Assembly (NCBI RefSeq): GCF_012844455.2
Contig: NZ_JABBCQ020000003.1
Location: forward strand, 124,001 to 188,000
From: Comamonas suwonensis
GTDB taxonomy: Bacteria > Pseudomonadota > Gammaproteobacteria > Burkholderiales > Burkholderiaceae_C
DNA: 64,000 bases
Direction: 5' to 3'
Shown: in pieces, positions 18,632 through 29,906 of the stretch
Layout of the letters: every line of letters starts with the position of its first letter
How positions within the stretch are numbered: the stretch's first letter is position 1
Program-made: the position numbers and the translations under genes
The notes under the pieces: generated by a model
Database searches by the model: none
The model's input: only the letters and a program-made list of their open reading frames with translations
Told to the model about the DNA's origin: nothing

Positions 18632-19398
18632 CAGGCTTCTCCCAGATAGGCCTTGATGACCCGTTCATCATTGCGAATCGCTTCGGGCAGGCCCATGGCG
18701 ATGGGCTTGCCGTATTCCATGACCAGAATGCGCTCGGAGACGCCCATGACCAGACCCATATCGTGCTCGATCAGCAGCACGGTCACGCCATACTGCGTGC
18801 GCAACTGGTCTATGAGTTGCTGCAGGTCTTTCTTCTCCTGCGGATTCAGACCGGCGGCGGGCTCGTCCAGCATCAGCACGCGAGGCTTGGTGATCATGCA
18901 GCGCGCAATTTCAAGGCGGCGCTGGTGGCCGTAGGCCAGATTGCCCGCCTCACGGTTGGCAAACTGGCGCAGGCCCATGACATCCAGCCATTGCAGGGCG
19001 TTTTCCACCTTTTCTTCTTCGGCTCGGCGGTAAGCGGGCGTGTTGAACAGACCGCTGAGCAGGTTGACCCGGCCCGTGCTGTGCTGGGCGACCAGAAGGT
19101 TTTCCAGCGCGGTCATATTTTTGAACAGGCGCACGTTCTGGAAGGTGCGCACCACGCCGTGATTGGCCACCTGATGGCTGCTTTGCCCGGCAATGCTTTG
19201 CCCGTTGAGCACCACTGCGCCACCCGATGGCTGGTAGAAACCGCTGATGCAGTTGAATACGGTGGTCTTGCCCGCGCCATTGGGGCCGATGATGGCAAAC
19301 ACTTCCTGCGGGCGCACGTTGAAGCCCACGCTGTCCACGGCCAGCAGGCCGCCGAAGCGCATGCACAGGTCTTTGACTTCTAGCAAATACTCGCTCAT
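18631..19398 (-). CDS. livG: Branched-chain amino acid ABC ATPase LivG
   Basis: First ATPase of the Liv importer, 255 residues. Walker A is GPNGAGKTT, the variant signature LAYGHQRRLEIARCM is characteristic of LivG, and Walker B is VLMLDEPAAGLNP followed by LIEHDMGLVMG. It follows livM after 55 bp and overlaps livF by one base, consistent with coupled translation. Confidence 0.96.
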
Positions 19399-19453
19399 GC
19401 GCTTGTCCTGCCTGTGGTTGTAGTTATAAAAATAATAGCGTTGATAGGCAGAG

Positions 19454-20692
19454 TCATGCTTTGATCTCCACCTGATGGCGCTTCATGGGCAGCAGACCTT
19501 GCGGACGCCAGATCATCATCAAGATCATGACCAGACCGAAGATCAGCATGCGGTATTCAGAGAACTCGCGCGCCAGCTCGGGCAGGACCGTCAGGATGAT
19601 GGCCGCCAGAATCACGCCCAGTTGCGAGCCCATGCCACCCAGCACCACGATGGCCAAAATGAGCGCGGACTCAATAAAGGTAAAGGATTCGGGGTTCACG
19701 ATGCCCTGGCGTGCCGCAAAAAATGCACCGCCAAAACCCGCAAACATGGCACCCAGCGTGAAGGCCGAAAGCTTGATCTTCATGGGGTTCATGCCCAGGG
19801 AGCGGCAGGCAATTTCGTCTTCGCGCAGCGCTTCCCATGAGCGGCCAATAGGCATGCGAATCAGGCGGTTGCTGATGAACAGCGTCACCATGGCTAGCAG
19901 CAGCGCCATCAGATAGAGCGCGATCACCATGTGCATGGAGTTGAACTCTAGCCCGAAAAACTGGTGAAAGGTCGTGCCACCCTCAGTCACGGGGTTGCGT
20001 GTCATGGGCAGGCCAAACACCGTGGGCTTGGGAATGCTGGAGATGCCGTCAGGCCCGCCCGTGACGCTGGTCATATTGGTCAGCAGCAGGCGAATGATTT
20101 CGCCAAAGCCCAGTGTCACAATGGCCAGATAGTCGCCGCGCAGGCGCAAGACCGGAAATCCTAGTACAAAGCCGAAGAGGGCGGAAGCGGCGCCCGCCAG
20201 CGGCAGGGCTTGCCAGAACGACCAGCCGGCCCAGTGGAACAGCAGCGCATAGGTATAGGCGCCTACAGCGTAAAAGCCCACAAAGCCCAGATCCAGCAGG
20301 CCGGCAAAGCCGACCACCACGTTCAGGCCCAGGCCCAGCATGACGTAAATCATGGCCAGAGTCGCAATGTCCACTGCGTTGCGGCCCGCGAAAAACGGCC
20401 AGGAGGCTGCCATCATCAGCACCACAAAGATGACGACATTGCGTGTGCCCGACTTCATCTGCGGCATGGCCGGCAGGCTGACTTTGGGCATCTTGCCTGT
20501 GAGCAAGGGCTTGAGCATTTGGCCGACGAACACGATGACGCAGGCCCAGATAGTCCAGCGCCAGTCCGGGGCAATCTGGGTGCGCATGCCTGCGCGCTCC
20601 AGATGCAGGCTGAAGACGGGGGTGACGACAATGGCTGTCATCACCGTGGCGATCAGCGCATCGCGAAAGGAAGCGGAAAAGCTGTACTTCAT
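19454..20692 (-). CDS. livM: Branched-chain amino acid permease LivM
   Basis: Inner-membrane permease subunit, 412 residues, similar in length to E. coli LivM (425). The N-terminal third (three or so helices) precedes the conserved permease core, with [26 protein letters not shown] and [33 protein letters not shown], the EAA-like loop that docks with the ATPases. It ends with RPQGLLP. Its ATG overlaps the livH stop by one base. Confidence 0.96.
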   Translation of the reverse strand: MKYSFSASFRDALIATVMTAIVVTPVFSLHLERAGMRTQIAPDWRWTIWACVIVFVGQMLKPLLTGKMPKVSLPAMPQMKSGTRNVVIFVVLMMAASWPFFAGRNAVDIATLAMIYVMLGLGLNVVVGFAGLLDLGFVGFYAVGAYTYALLFHWAGWSFWQALPLAGAASALFGFVLGFPVLRLRGDYLAIVTLGFGEIIRLLLTNMTSVTGGPDGISSIPKPTVFGLPMTRNPVTEGGTTFHQFFGLEFNSMHMVIALYLMALLLAMVTLFISNRLIRMPIGRSWEALREDEIACRSLGMNPMKIKLSAFTLGAMFAGFGGAFFAARQGIVNPESFTFIESALILAIVVLGGMGSQLGVILAAIILTVLPELAREFSEYRMLIFGLVMILMMIWRPQGLLPMKRHQVEIKA

Positions 20693-21615
20693 CAGACCTT
20701 CTCCACTTCAGGTTTGCCCAGCAGGCCGGAGGGGCGGAACATCAAGATGGTGACCAGCAGACCAAAGGCCACGATGTCTTTGTACTCCGACGAGATGTAG
20801 GCCGCAGCAAAGGTCTCGGCCACACCCAGAATCACCCCGCCCAGCATGGCTCCGGGGATGGAGCCAATGCCGCCCAGTACCGCAGCCGTAAACGCCTTGA
20901 TACCTGCCAGAAAGCCGATGAAGGGGTTGAGCTTGCCCACAGCCAGCGCAATCAGCACACCGCCTACGGCAGCCAGCACGGCACCCAGCACAAAGGTGAA
21001 GGAGATGACTTTATTGGTGTCAATGCCCAGCAGGTTGGCCATGTGCATGTCCTGCGCGCAGGCGCGCGAGGCGCGGCCCATGCGCGAATGCTTGATGTAC
21101 ATGGTCAGGGCAATCATCAGCAGCACGGTCACCACGATGATGAGTACGCGGGTGTAGGGGATGAAGACCTCGAAATCACCCATGTGGAAGTTGATGGCAC
21201 CCGGCAGCAGCGATGGCACGGCCATGTCGCGTGCGCCCTGGCCCAGAGCCACCCAGTTCTGCAAGAAGATGGACATGCCGATGGCCGAGATCAGCGCCAC
21301 AAGGCGCGGGCTCTGGCGCACAGGCTTGTAGGCCACCTGTTCGACCACCAGGCCATAGACGCCGGTGACGAAGACGGAGACCACCAGCATCAGGCCGATG
21401 ATGGCCCAGATGGGCAGGCCGCTTTGCGTGCCCACCGCCGAAAGCGTGACGAGGCCGATATAGGCCCCGAGCATGTAGATGTCACCGTGGGCGAAATTGA
21501 TCATGCCGATGATGCCGTAGACCATGGTGTAGCCAATGGCGATCAGGGCGTAAATGGCTCCGAGTGAGAGCCCGTTGAATAGCTGTTGTATCAGCTGGGG
21601 AAGAAAATCTGACAT
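20692..21615 (-). CDS. livH: Branched-chain amino acid permease LivH
   Basis: Inner-membrane permease subunit, 307 residues (308 in E. coli). Family blocks include [38 protein letters not shown] and the loop [20 protein letters not shown], with the terminal [16 protein letters not shown]. The ATG at 21615 is preferred to an upstream in-frame start because it begins the conserved first helix. It follows livK with a 96-bp gap containing small GC hairpins. Confidence 0.96.
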   Translation of the reverse strand: MSDFLPQLIQQLFNGLSLGAIYALIAIGYTMVYGIIGMINFAHGDIYMLGAYIGLVTLSAVGTQSGLPIWAIIGLMLVVSVFVTGVYGLVVEQVAYKPVRQSPRLVALISAIGMSIFLQNWVALGQGARDMAVPSLLPGAINFHMGDFEVFIPYTRVLIIVVTVLLMIALTMYIKHSRMGRASRACAQDMHMANLLGIDTNKVISFTFVLGAVLAAVGGVLIALAVGKLNPFIGFLAGIKAFTAAVLGGIGSIPGAMLGGVILGVAETFAAAYISSEYKDIVAFGLLVTILMFRPSGLLGKPEVEKV

Positions 21616-21711
21616 GTAACGCCACCCTTGAAACAGGAAAAGGCCCGAGGGCCAGATATCAAACATCCGCGGGCGTGGCCCTCGCCACTGCCCCGGAAGA
21701 TAGCGGTGGAA

Positions 21712-22836
21712 TTACTTGGCCAGCGACTTGCTGCCGTCCTTGTGCCACTGGAAGACCTGGAAGTCGAAGGCGTTCAAGTCGCCTTGCTTGTTCCAGGAAA
21801 CGGGGCCCAGCACGGTTTCCACTCCTGTGGTTTTGTGCATCCAGTCGGCCACCTTGGCGGGGTTGTCACCCGCAGCCTTGATGGCAGCCAGCAGTGATTG
21901 GGTCGCAGCAAACGAGGTCAGCTGGAAAGCGCCTGAAGCATTGCGCTTCTTGTCTGCGAAGGCCTTCACGACGGCAGCGTTCTTGGGGTTGGCAGCAAAG
22001 TCTGCGGGCAGCGTGACCAGCATGCCTTCGACGGCAGGGCCGGCAATGGCGTTGACTTCAGGATTGCCTACACCTTCAGGACCCATCATCTTGACCTTCA
22101 GGCCTTGCTCTGCAGCTTGGCGCAGCAGCAGGCCCATTTCAGGGTGGTAGCCGCCGTAGTAGACAAAGTCCACGCCAGCGCCCTTGAGCTTGGTGATGAC
22201 GGCGGAGTAGTCGCTGTCGCCGGCGTTGATGCCTTCAAACAAGGCGACAGGCACATTGGCTTTTTGCAGATCAGCGCGCACGGAGGAGGCTATGCCCTGA
22301 CCATACGACTGCTTGTCGTGCAGCACGGCTACCTTCTTGGGCTTGATCTTCTCGACGATGAACTTGGCAGCGGCTGGGCCTTGCTGATCATCGCGGCCGA
22401 TGGTGCGGAAGATGAAATGGTAGTTCTTGCCATCCGTCAGCGCAGGCGACGTTGCGGAGGGTGTCACCACCACCACGCCTTCATTGTTGTAGATGGGGGC
22501 TGCAGCAATCGATGCACCCGAGCAGACGGGGCCGACCACATAGCCGATCTTGCTGTTGACCACGCGGTTGGCGGCCACGGGGCCTTGCTTGGGCTCGCAA
22601 GCGTCATCCACGGGCACCAGTTCGATCTTCTTGCCACCAATACCGCCAGCCGCATTGGCCATTTCGACAGCGGTGGTTGCGCCTTCTTTGACCATGTCGC
22701 CGTACTGAGTCAGAGCGCCGGTGGTGGGGATGACCAAGGCGATCTTGATCTGGGCGTGTGCAGCCGTGGATACCAGAGCGGCACCAGCCAGACCCAGAGC
22801 GGCAACAACGGCTTGCATGCGGAACGGAATGCTCAT
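21712..22836 (-). CDS. livK: Branched-chain amino acid binding protein LivK
   Basis: Periplasmic binding protein of the Liv importer, 374 residues from the ATG at 22836, which has GGAAG 7 nt upstream. The signal peptide runs to VSTAAHA. The mature protein starts QIKIALVIPTTGALTQYGD, a typical opening, and has the VGPVCSGASIAAAPIYN and YHFIFRTIGRDDQQGPAAAK segments of the Leu/Ile/Val group. A longer frame reaches 23022 but lacks a signal sequence at its start. First gene of the operon. Confidence 0.95.
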   Translation of the reverse strand: MSIPFRMQAVVAALGLAGAALVSTAAHAQIKIALVIPTTGALTQYGDMVKEGATTAVEMANAAGGIGGKKIELVPVDDACEPKQGPVAANRVVNSKIGYVVGPVCSGASIAAAPIYNNEGVVVVTPSATSPALTDGKNYHFIFRTIGRDDQQGPAAAKFIVEKIKPKKVAVLHDKQSYGQGIASSVRADLQKANVPVALFEGINAGDSDYSAVITKLKGAGVDFVYYGGYHPEMGLLLRQAAEQGLKVKMMGPEGVGNPEVNAIAGPAVEGMLVTLPADFAANPKNAAVVKAFADKKRNASGAFQLTSFAATQSLLAAIKAAGDNPAKVADWMHKTTGVETVLGPVSWNKQGDLNAFDFQVFQWHKDGSKSLAK

Positions 22837-23191
22837 GAGGACTTCCTTCGAAACTAAATGTTCGTGAAACGCAAAAACTGCACATGCAGCTTGCGCAAAG
22901 AAGCTCAGGTTAATCGAGTGGTTGCTGAAGGCAACAGGGTATGCAGGGGGTGGTGCAGGCGAGCGGTTTTTGCTATGTCGGGCATAGCAGCTAGTGCACT
23001 GTGGATATAGCTCTGCCTTCATTTGAAGGTGGAATCATGGCTGGCGCTGGAATTTTGCGTAAGGCGGTGGCCTTAGCGGCCTTCTTGGTGTTTTTGTAGC
23101 GCGGTGTGCCGCTGTTTCGCTGATTTTTGTGATTTGCTGAATTTTTATGCAATCAGGCAAAGCCATGGTGTTTGTCTGGGTGACGGGACGC
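22837..23191. promoter_or_regulatory. Upstream region of liv operon, no gene
   Basis: About 355 bp without a supportable gene; it should hold the liv promoter on the minus strand. A small symmetric GCTATG-N5-CATAGC sits near 22971-22987 beside an AGCTAG, reminiscent of the genome's intergenic repeat. No clear -35/-10 pair is visible. Confidence 0.4.
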
Positions 23192-23854
23192 TTAAAAGTC
23201 AGGCGTGCTTTCGATCTTTAGCAGAGTCCCTGTGACGGGGTGTGTCATCTCCAGTGCTGCCGCGTGCAGCAAAAGGCGTGGGCTGGCAGCCAAAGCCTCC
23301 CCGCAGGCATAAAGGGCATCGCCCAGAATGGCGTGGCCCGTGGCGGCCATGTGCAGGCGCAACTGGTGGGTGCGGCCTGTCAGGGGGCTTAGCAGCACGC
23401 GGGTGGCGGGCAGGCCGCAGTGGTTGACCGGTTGCAGCACCTTCCAGAGGGTCTGGCTGCTTTTTCCTGTTTCATGGTTGATGATACGCAGCGGGCGGCG
23501 CTCCCAGTCGGCGGCAATGGGCAGGTCAATCAGCTGCCAGTTTTCGTCATCGGCGGTAACGGGGTCCGGTTGCAGCTCGCCGGCGACCACCGCAACATAG
23601 CGCTTTTGGACTTGCCTCTCGGCAAAAGCCTGACTGAGCTGGCGCTGCACGGGCAGGTTGCGCGCCATGATGACCAGGCCGGAGGTGGCCTGATCGAGAC
23701 GGTGGACCACCAGCGCATCGCCAAAATGCTGCAGGGCGCGCAGGCTCAGGCAGTCCTGCTTGTCAGGGCCACGGCCGGGCACGCACAGCAGGCCAGAGGG
23801 TTTGTTCAGCACCAGCAGGTGCTCGTCCTCATACACGCAGTTCAGTTCACTCAT
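23192..23854 (-). CDS. RluA-family pseudouridine synthase
   Basis: RNA pseudouridine synthase of the RluA family, about 220 residues, isomerising uridines in rRNA and/or tRNA. The catalytic Asp is in VVHRLDQATSGLVIMARN, and the C-terminal SPLTGRTHQLRLHMAATGHAILGD block is typical. No S4 domain is present, which resembles the short RluA type. It starts 15 bp after the hybrid kinase stop, on the same strand, so the two are probably co-transcribed; no functional link is obvious. Start is ATG 23854 or an earlier ATG in the MMMLM cluster. Confidence 0.92.
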   Translation of the reverse strand: MSELNCVYEDEHLLVLNKPSGLLCVPGRGPDKQDCLSLRALQHFGDALVVHRLDQATSGLVIMARNLPVQRQLSQAFAERQVQKRYVAVVAGELQPDPVTADDENWQLIDLPIAADWERRPLRIINHETGKSSQTLWKVLQPVNHCGLPATRVLLSPLTGRTHQLRLHMAATGHAILGDALYACGEALAASPRLLLHAAALEMTHPVTGTLLKIESTPDF

Positions 23855-23869
23855 CAACATCATCAAAAA

Positions 23870-26050
23870 TCAAGGGTTCAGCAGCTCATGCACGGTGGTG
23901 CAGAAGTCCTGCACATCATTGGGCTTGTGGATCAGTGCCTTGGCTCCCGCCGCAATGGCTGCCTGCTCTATTTCGGCGGTGACATAGCCAGATGCCAGTG
24001 CAATCGGCAACTGAGGGTTGATCTGCAGGGCCTGCTTGAGCAGGTCTACGCCGCTGAAACCGGGCATGTTGTAGTCGGTCACGATCAGGTCATAACGGCT
24101 GGGTGCGTCCTGCAGCGCTTCCATGGCCTCGTGCGGATCGGTAAAGCCCGAGACCTGATAACCCCGGCGGCGCAGCAGGCGCTGAAAGAGAAAGACCAGA
24201 GCCTGGTCATCATCTACATACATCACATGGCGGGAACCGCTGGGCTCGAGCGGCTCGGCTGGCAGGGCCACCGGTTTGGCGGCGATGGGTTCCGCGAAAT
24301 CGACGTCAGCGTCGTGCCTATCGCTCAAAGGGAAGTAGAGCGTAAAGCAGCTGCCCTGGCCCAGCTCGCTGTGCACATCGACGGCACCGCCATGTGTTCG
24401 CATCACGCCATGCACCACCGACAGGCCCAGCCCCGTGCCCTGACCGACGGGCTTGGTTGTGAAAAATGGCTCGAAGATACGCCTCTGGGTGACCGCATCC
24501 ATGCCGGGGCCGGAGTCTTGCACGATGAAGGCTAGGTATTCGGCCACGGGCAGGCCCAGACGCTCGCATTGATAACTGTCTGGCGCAATGCGCATGGCCT
24601 GCATCTGGATGATGTCGCGTTGGTTGCCAATCGCCTGCATGGCGTTGTTGCAGAGATTGAAAAGGGCTTGCTCCACCTGCGTGGGGTCGGCCATCAACGG
24701 TGGCAGATTGTCGGGTTCAAGCAGCTGCAGTCCGATGAAGGGCGGCAAGGTCACGCGCAGCAGGCGGGCCGTGTCGGACATGACTTCCTGCACCTGCACG
24801 GGGCGGCGCTCAGGCTTGTCGTTGCGGCTGAAGGTCAAAATCTGGCGTACGAGATCGCGGGCCCGGCGGCCGGCTTTTTCAATCTCGCGCAGGCTTTCCA
24901 TGGCGGCGGGGTTGCCAGCGCTGTCGGCCTTGGCCAATTCCACATTGCCCAGAATGGCACCCACGATGTTGTTGAAGTCGTGGGCAATGCCGCCAGCCAT
25001 GGTGCCCACAGCCTGCATTTTGTGGGACTCGCGCAGCTGCGTTTCCAGCGCGTTGCGCTGGGCATCAGCGCGTTTGCGGCTGGTCAGGTCGCGGGCAAAG
25101 ATGGTGGTGGTGTCGCCGCTGCTGTGATGCTCGAAGGAGACACTGACCTCGACCGGAATCTCGCGTCCTGTCACGGTCATGCCGGTCATCTCGCCCAGCA
25201 CGGCTTGCGTCGTTAAAGAGGCAAACGCCAGCGCCTGGGTGGCGTCTGGCAGAAAGCGGTCCAGCGGGCTGCCCAGCGCATCCTGAGGCGAGCATAAAAA
25301 TAGCGCCGCGGCCGTAGGGTTGAAGACGGTGATGTGCTGGCGTTGATCAACGCAGATGATGGCGTCCAGCGAGGAGTTGATAACGGACTCCAGCCGTCGC
25401 TCGCTGGTGTGCAGTTGCTGGTTGCGCTCTTGCAGCGTCTTGCGCTCGGCGAGCAGCGGGCCCTGGTTGACCACGGCGCACAGGTACTGCCAGGTGGCCG
25501 GCCCGTTTTGCTGGTGCACGGCCACGCCGGAAATATGCAGGTCACCGCACAGCTCGTACTGCTCGTTGATCTGAAACAGCACCTCATGCACCTCAGCGCG
25601 GCCCGTGGCCTTGGCTTGCTCAAACGCCATGGCCACGCGCTGGGTGTCGCTCTCATGCACAAAGGGCTTGAAGTTGACCAGCAGCCGGTCTTTTTCGGTG
25701 GGCTGAAAGGCACGGTGCGCCATGGCATTGGCTTGCACCACCATATCGAACTCATCGAGCACCAGCAGGGGCAGCGGAATGCTGGCAAACAGGGTTTCGA
25801 AGCGCTCGGAGGCACTTTCAGCCACCGCCTGGCTGTAGTTGAGCACCTCGTTTTGCAGCTCCAGCTCATGCTGATAGTTGCGCAGCTCGGCCACCAGCGC
25901 CTGCAGCGGGTCTTCATCCTCGGGCACCAGCGGGAGGGTCTCTGCGCTCAAGCCCAGGGGTGCACCCCCCGGCGACAGCAGGGCATGCAGGGGCAGGCCA
26001 TCGTCAATGGCGGGAAGTGGAGGCGGGAGAGGGCGGTCAGAAGAGCTCAT
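23870..26050 (-). CDS. Hybrid sensor histidine kinase with receiver
   Basis: Cytoplasmic-looking hybrid kinase of about 726 residues with no clear transmembrane segment. A variable proline-rich N-terminus and a short coiled coil ([17 protein letters not shown]) precede two PAS-like sensor regions, a HisKA H-box with the catalytic His in [14 protein letters not shown], and an HATPase domain ([31 protein letters not shown]). A C-terminal receiver carries VDDD and the acceptor Asp in [12 protein letters not shown] separate response regulator is not adjacent. ATG 26050 is chosen over an in-frame GTG at 26083. The signal is unknown. Confidence 0.9.
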   Translation of the reverse strand: MSSSDRPLPPPLPAIDDGLPLHALLSPGGAPLGLSAETLPLVPEDEDPLQALVAELRNYQHELELQNEVLNYSQAVAESASERFETLFASIPLPLLVLDEFDMVVQANAMAHRAFQPTEKDRLLVNFKPFVHESDTQRVAMAFEQAKATGRAEVHEVLFQINEQYELCGDLHISGVAVHQQNGPATWQYLCAVVNQGPLLAERKTLQERNQQLHTSERRLESVINSSLDAIICVDQRQHITVFNPTAAALFLCSPQDALGSPLDRFLPDATQALAFASLTTQAVLGEMTGMTVTGREIPVEVSVSFEHHSSGDTTTIFARDLTSRKRADAQRNALETQLRESHKMQAVGTMAGGIAHDFNNIVGAILGNVELAKADSAGNPAAMESLREIEKAGRRARDLVRQILTFSRNDKPERRPVQVQEVMSDTARLLRVTLPPFIGLQLLEPDNLPPLMADPTQVEQALFNLCNNAMQAIGNQRDIIQMQAMRIAPDSYQCERLGLPVAEYLAFIVQDSGPGMDAVTQRRIFEPFFTTKPVGQGTGLGLSVVHGVMRTHGGAVDVHSELGQGSCFTLYFPLSDRHDADVDFAEPIAAKPVALPAEPLEPSGSRHVMYVDDDQALVFLFQRLLRRRGYQVSGFTDPHEAMEALQDAPSRYDLIVTDYNMPGFSGVDLLKQALQINPQLPIALASGYVTAEIEQAAIAAGAKALIHKPNDVQDFCTTVHELLNP

Positions 26051-26226
26051 GGGCAGGCAGGTGCCGGTTAGCGAGTAAATCACCGGCAGTGTAAGCGGGG
26101 GCGCTGCTTGCAGCCTGCCAAAAGTCTCTTGGGTCTTGCTCGAGCCTAAGCGGTAAGCATTATTTGCTCATCAATTCATATCTTTCCGCGTTTGATCGAT
26201 GGGCAGCAGAGGTGTTTTTGACATTG

Positions 26227-26254
26227 AAAGCCAGGGCGGTAACGCACTGGCTTT
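26227..26254. terminator. Possible terminator upstream of hybrid kinase
   Basis: An 8-bp stem AAAGCCAG (26227-26234) with CTGGCTTT (26247-26254) and T/A flanks on either side. It lies between gcvP and the hybrid kinase gene and could stop gcv transcripts. Confidence 0.5.
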
Positions 26255-26270
26255 TGAGATTCCACACCTC

Positions 26271-26307
26271 AGAGCGTGTTGACGGGGTCAGCTCGTCAGC
26301 ACGCTCT
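26271..26307 (-). other. Long hairpin directly after gcvP
   Basis: A 14-bp stem, 26271-26284 with 26294-26307, pairs at 13 positions plus one G-U. It begins 6 nt after the gcvP stop and lacks a T-run, which fits an mRNA 3' protection hairpin working together with the weaker terminator next to it. Confidence 0.6.
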
Positions 26308-26313
26308 TCACGA

Positions 26314-29217
26314 TCAGTCGTCGTAAGCGTCTATGGGCACGCAGCTGCAGAACAGGTTGCGGTCACCGTAGACGTTGTCCACGCGGCCCACGGGGCTCCA
26401 GTACTTGGCGCGGCGCAGGGCAGGCATGGGGTAGGCGGCAGTCTCGCGGCTGTAGCTGTGGTTCCACTCGGTGGTCAGCAAGGTCTCGGCCGTGTGCGGA
26501 GCGTTTTTGAGCGGGTTGTCGTCCTGAGGCAGCTTGCCCGCTTCGATCTCGGCAATCTCGGCACGGATGGCAATCATGGCGTCGATAAAGCGGTTCAGCT
26601 CGTACAGGTTCTCGCTCTCGGTCGGTTCCACCATCAGTGTGTTGGGCACGGGGAATGACAGCGTTGGGGCATGGAAGCCGTAGTCAATCAGGCGCTTGGC
26701 GACGTCTTCGGCCATCACGCCACAGCTTTCCTTGAAGTGACGCAGGTCTAGGATGCACTCGTGCGCGACCAGGCCGTGCTCGCCTGCGTACAAGGTGGGG
26801 AAGTGGTCCTTGAGGCGCGCGCTGATGTAGTTGGCATTGAGGATGGCGGTTTCGGTCGCCAACTTCAAACCCGGCTCGCCCATCATGCGGATATACATCC
26901 AGCTAATGGGTAAAACCGCTGCATTGCCCAAAGGTGCTGCGCTGACTGCTCCTACTTTTCGAGTGTCTCCGCACGTGGCATGGCCGGGCAGGAAGGGTAC
27001 GAGGTCTTCGACCACGCAGACAGGACCCACGCCGGGGCCACCACCGCCATGGGGAATGCAGAAGGTCTTGTGCAAGTTCAGGTGGCTGACATCGCCGCCA
27101 AACTCACCGGGCGCGGCCAGGCCGACCAGTGCGTTCATGTTGGCACCATCCACATACACACGGCCGCCATGGCTGTGTACCAGCTGGCACAGCTCCTTGA
27201 CCTGCGTCTCAAACACACCGTGTGTGCTGGGGTAGGTGATCATGATGCAGGCCAGGTTGGCGCTGTGCTTTTCACAATGCGCCTTCAGGTCATCCATGTC
27301 CACATTGCCGTTGTCGTCGCATTGGGTGACCACAACCTGCAGGCCCACCATTTGCGCAGATGCCGGGTTGGTGCCGTGGGCGCTGCTGGGAATCAGGCAG
27401 ATATTGCGGTGCGCGTCGCCCCTGGATTCGTGGAAGGCCTTGATGGCCAGCAGACCCGCATATTCACCTTGCGAGCCTGCATTGGGTTGCAGGCTGATGC
27501 CGGCGTAGCCCGTGGCCTGGCACAGCCAGCCGCGCAGCAGCTCGTCCAGTTCTGCATAGCCTTGCAACTGGCTGGCGGGGGAGAACGGGTGGATGTTGGC
27601 GAACTCTGGCCAGGTGATGGGGATCATCTCGCTGGTGGCGTTGAGCTTCATGGTGCAGCTGCCCAGCGGGATCATGCTGCGGTCCAGCGCCAAGTCCTTG
27701 TCACTCAAGCTGCGGATGTAGCGCAGCATGGCGGTTTCGGAGTGGTGGGTGTTGAAGACCGGGTGGGTCAGGAAGGCGCTGCTGCGCTGCAGAGCCTCGG
27801 GAATCAACGAGGGCGCGCCTTCGTCCATGGCGTCAATCGTGGGCAGGGCTTGGCCGTCTTTGGCAAAGATGCTCCAGATCAGCTCCACATCGGCGCGGGT
27901 CGTGGTTTCGTCCAGGCTGATGCACAGATAGTCATTAAAGGCTTTTCGCAGGTTGACGCCCTTGGATACGGCGCGAGCAGCTATGGAATCCGTAGCGGCC
28001 TGGGTGTGCAGGCTGAGCGTATCGAAGGCTGTGTCATGGTGGTGGGCGCTGAATTCCAGTTGCGCCAGGCCGCGACTCAGAATGGCGGTAAAGCGCGCCA
28101 CGCGCTGGGCGATGCGCTTGAGGCCTTGGGGGCCGTGATAGACGGCGTACATGCTGGCAATGACTGCGGGCAGCACCTGTGCCGTACAGATATTGGAGGT
28201 GGCCTTTTCGCGGCGGATATGCTGCTCGCGCGTTTGAAGCGCCAAGCGGTAAGCGGGCTTGCCATGCACATCGACGCTGACGCCGACCAGACGGCCGGGC
28301 AGCGAGCGCTTGTACTCGTCACGGCAAGCCATGAAGGCGGCGTGCGGGCCACCGGCACCCATGGGCATGCCAAAGCGCTGGCTGTTGCCCACCACAATGT
28401 CGGCACCCCATTCGCCGGGCGGTGTCAGCAGGGTCAGGGCCAGCAGGTCGGTGGCGACAATGGCGGCGGCTTGCTTGGCGTGGATGGCATCTACATCGGC
28501 CTTCCAGTCCACAATCCAGCCGCTGGAGGCCGGGTACTGGATGACGGCAGCAAACAGATCGCCGGCCAGGGCGGCTTCCCATTCCTGTTGGCTGTTGGCA
28601 ATGCTGACTTCGATGCCTATGGGCTGGGCGCGGGTCTGAATGACTTCAATGGTCTGGGGGTGAACATCACCGGCCAGCACGATGCGCTTGCTTTTGGATT
28701 TGACCGAGCGCTTGGCCAGTGTCATCGCCTCGGCAGCGGCCGTGGCTTCGTCCAACATGGATGCATTGGCAATCGGCATACCGGTCAGGTCAGTCACCAT
28801 GGTCTGAAAGTTGACCAGCGCCTCCATGCGGCCTTGCGAGATTTCGGCCTGATACGGCGTGTAGGCCGTGTACCAGGCGGGATTTTCGAGAATATTGCGC
28901 AGAATGACACCCGGCGTATGCGTGCCGTAATAGCCCTGACCGATGAAGCTCTTTAGCACCTGATTCTTGCTGGCAATGGCTTTGAGCTCGGCCAGCGCAG
29001 CCGCCTCTGTTACCGGCGCAGGCAAGTCCATGGGCGTGGGGCGGGCGATGGATGTGGGCACCACGTCGCGAATCAGCGCATTCAGCGTGGGCTTGCCGAT
29101 GACGTCCAGCATTTTTTGCTGCTCGTCGGTATCCGGGCCGATATGGCGGGGGAGGAACTCGCGGGAGTTTTCCAGAGACTCCAACGAAGCAACGGGGGCG
29201 GGAGGTGACATCAGCAT
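26314..29217 (-). CDS. gcvP: Glycine dehydrogenase (decarboxylating), P-protein
   Basis: PLP-dependent P-protein of the glycine cleavage system, which decarboxylates glycine and transfers the aminomethyl group to lipoyl-GcvH. The 967 residues are the full single-chain form (957 in E. coli). Hallmarks are RHIGP near the N-terminus, [29 protein letters not shown], and the PLP-lysine block [21 protein letters not shown]. Two ATGs two codons apart are possible starts. It is the last gene of the riboswitch-controlled gcvT-gcvH-unknown-gcvP operon. Confidence 0.98.
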   Translation of the reverse strand: MLMSPPAPVASLESLENSREFLPRHIGPDTDEQQKMLDVIGKPTLNALIRDVVPTSIARPTPMDLPAPVTEAAALAELKAIASKNQVLKSFIGQGYYGTHTPGVILRNILENPAWYTAYTPYQAEISQGRMEALVNFQTMVTDLTGMPIANASMLDEATAAAEAMTLAKRSVKSKSKRIVLAGDVHPQTIEVIQTRAQPIGIEVSIANSQQEWEAALAGDLFAAVIQYPASSGWIVDWKADVDAIHAKQAAAIVATDLLALTLLTPPGEWGADIVVGNSQRFGMPMGAGGPHAAFMACRDEYKRSLPGRLVGVSVDVHGKPAYRLALQTREQHIRREKATSNICTAQVLPAVIASMYAVYHGPQGLKRIAQRVARFTAILSRGLAQLEFSAHHHDTAFDTLSLHTQAATDSIAARAVSKGVNLRKAFNDYLCISLDETTTRADVELIWSIFAKDGQALPTIDAMDEGAPSLIPEALQRSSAFLTHPVFNTHHSETAMLRYIRSLSDKDLALDRSMIPLGSCTMKLNATSEMIPITWPEFANIHPFSPASQLQGYAELDELLRGWLCQATGYAGISLQPNAGSQGEYAGLLAIKAFHESRGDAHRNICLIPSSAHGTNPASAQMVGLQVVVTQCDDNGNVDMDDLKAHCEKHSANLACIMITYPSTHGVFETQVKELCQLVHSHGGRVYVDGANMNALVGLAAPGEFGGDVSHLNLHKTFCIPHGGGGPGVGPVCVVEDLVPFLPGHATCGDTRKVGAVSAAPLGNAAVLPISWMYIRMMGEPGLKLATETAILNANYISARLKDHFPTLYAGEHGLVAHECILDLRHFKESCGVMAEDVAKRLIDYGFHAPTLSFPVPNTLMVEPTESENLYELNRFIDAMIAIRAEIAEIEAGKLPQDDNPLKNAPHTAETLLTTEWNHSYSRETAAYPMPALRRAKYWSPVGRVDNVYGDRNLFCSCVPIDAYDD

Positions 29218-29307
29218 GGGAGGGACCTATTCTCAAATACTGTGACTGACGGTTTGCATGCTAGGCATGCGTGAATGCCGTATGCCCGAAGGCATACAGC
29301 CGGTGCT

Positions 29308-29859
29308 TCAAGCAGTGCTGGCTTGTTCCAGCGCGGTATTCATCAGGGCCAGGCGTTCGCTTTCCTGGTCTGCATATTCCCAATCGGGGTATTTGATGCG
29401 TGCCAAGGTGTTCAGCCATTGCTGGCAGGCCAGGGCAAGCAGGGCCTGCTCGTGCAGATCGGCATCGATGCTGCCCATGATCTTGAGTTGAGCAAAGGCA
29501 GTGGCGACGTGGGCGCGGCAGACCGAGCGCAGATAGCTCTGGTTCATGTCGTCGTTGGCCAGCCACTGGGCCTTGGCCGCATCATCATGCGCCAGCATGT
29601 CCTTGGGCACGGGCAGATCCCAGTCGCTCAGTTGCTGGCGCAGAAAGCGAAGGGTCTTGGCGGGCTTGCCGCCCGTCTGCTCCTGGTACCACTCTTCAAG
29701 TGCGGCCAATGTGTCGCTGCCGTCATCGTTGCCGAAGGGGCTGAAGTCGTCACCGCAGTCGTAATAGAAATCATGGACCGCGATGCGCACAAAGGCCGGG
29801 TGGCTGGTCTCGCGGGAGAGACCGACTTCCGGATCGTCGAAATACTTGATGGTGCTCAT
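29308..29859 (-). CDS. Unknown protein inside the gcv operon
   Basis: Not recognised. A soluble protein of about 183 residues from ATG 29859 (MSTIKYFDDPE), acidic and rich in aromatics (FVRIAVHDFYYDCGDDFSPFG, LANDDMNQSYLRSVC), with no signal peptide, no membrane segment and no known motif. It lies between gcvH and gcvP on the same strand, 48 bp after gcvH and 90 bp before gcvP, so it should be made together with the glycine cleavage enzymes. A terminator-like hairpin ends 10 nt before its ATG and no ribosome site is clear. Codon use looks like that of its neighbours. Confidence 0.75.
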   Translation of the reverse strand: MSTIKYFDDPEVGLSRETSHPAFVRIAVHDFYYDCGDDFSPFGNDDGSDTLAALEEWYQEQTGGKPAKTLRFLRQQLSDWDLPVPKDMLAHDDAAKAQWLANDDMNQSYLRSVCRAHVATAFAQLKIMGSIDADLHEQALLALACQQWLNTLARIKYPDWEYADQESERLALMNTALEQASTA

Positions 29860-29869
29860 GGCTGCATGC

Positions 29870-29899
29870 AAAAACGGCCTTCGCAATGCGAGGGCCGTT
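29870..29899 (-). terminator. Terminator-like hairpin between gcvH and next gene
   Basis: On the minus strand a 7-bp stem (AACGGCC with GGCCGTT) plus an inner TCGCA/TGCGA extension is followed by five Ts. It sits 7 nt after the gcvH stop, inside the operon, so it is a candidate for partial termination that would lower gcvP expression relative to gcvT and gcvH. Confidence 0.7.
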
Positions 29900-29906
29900 G
29901 ATATGC

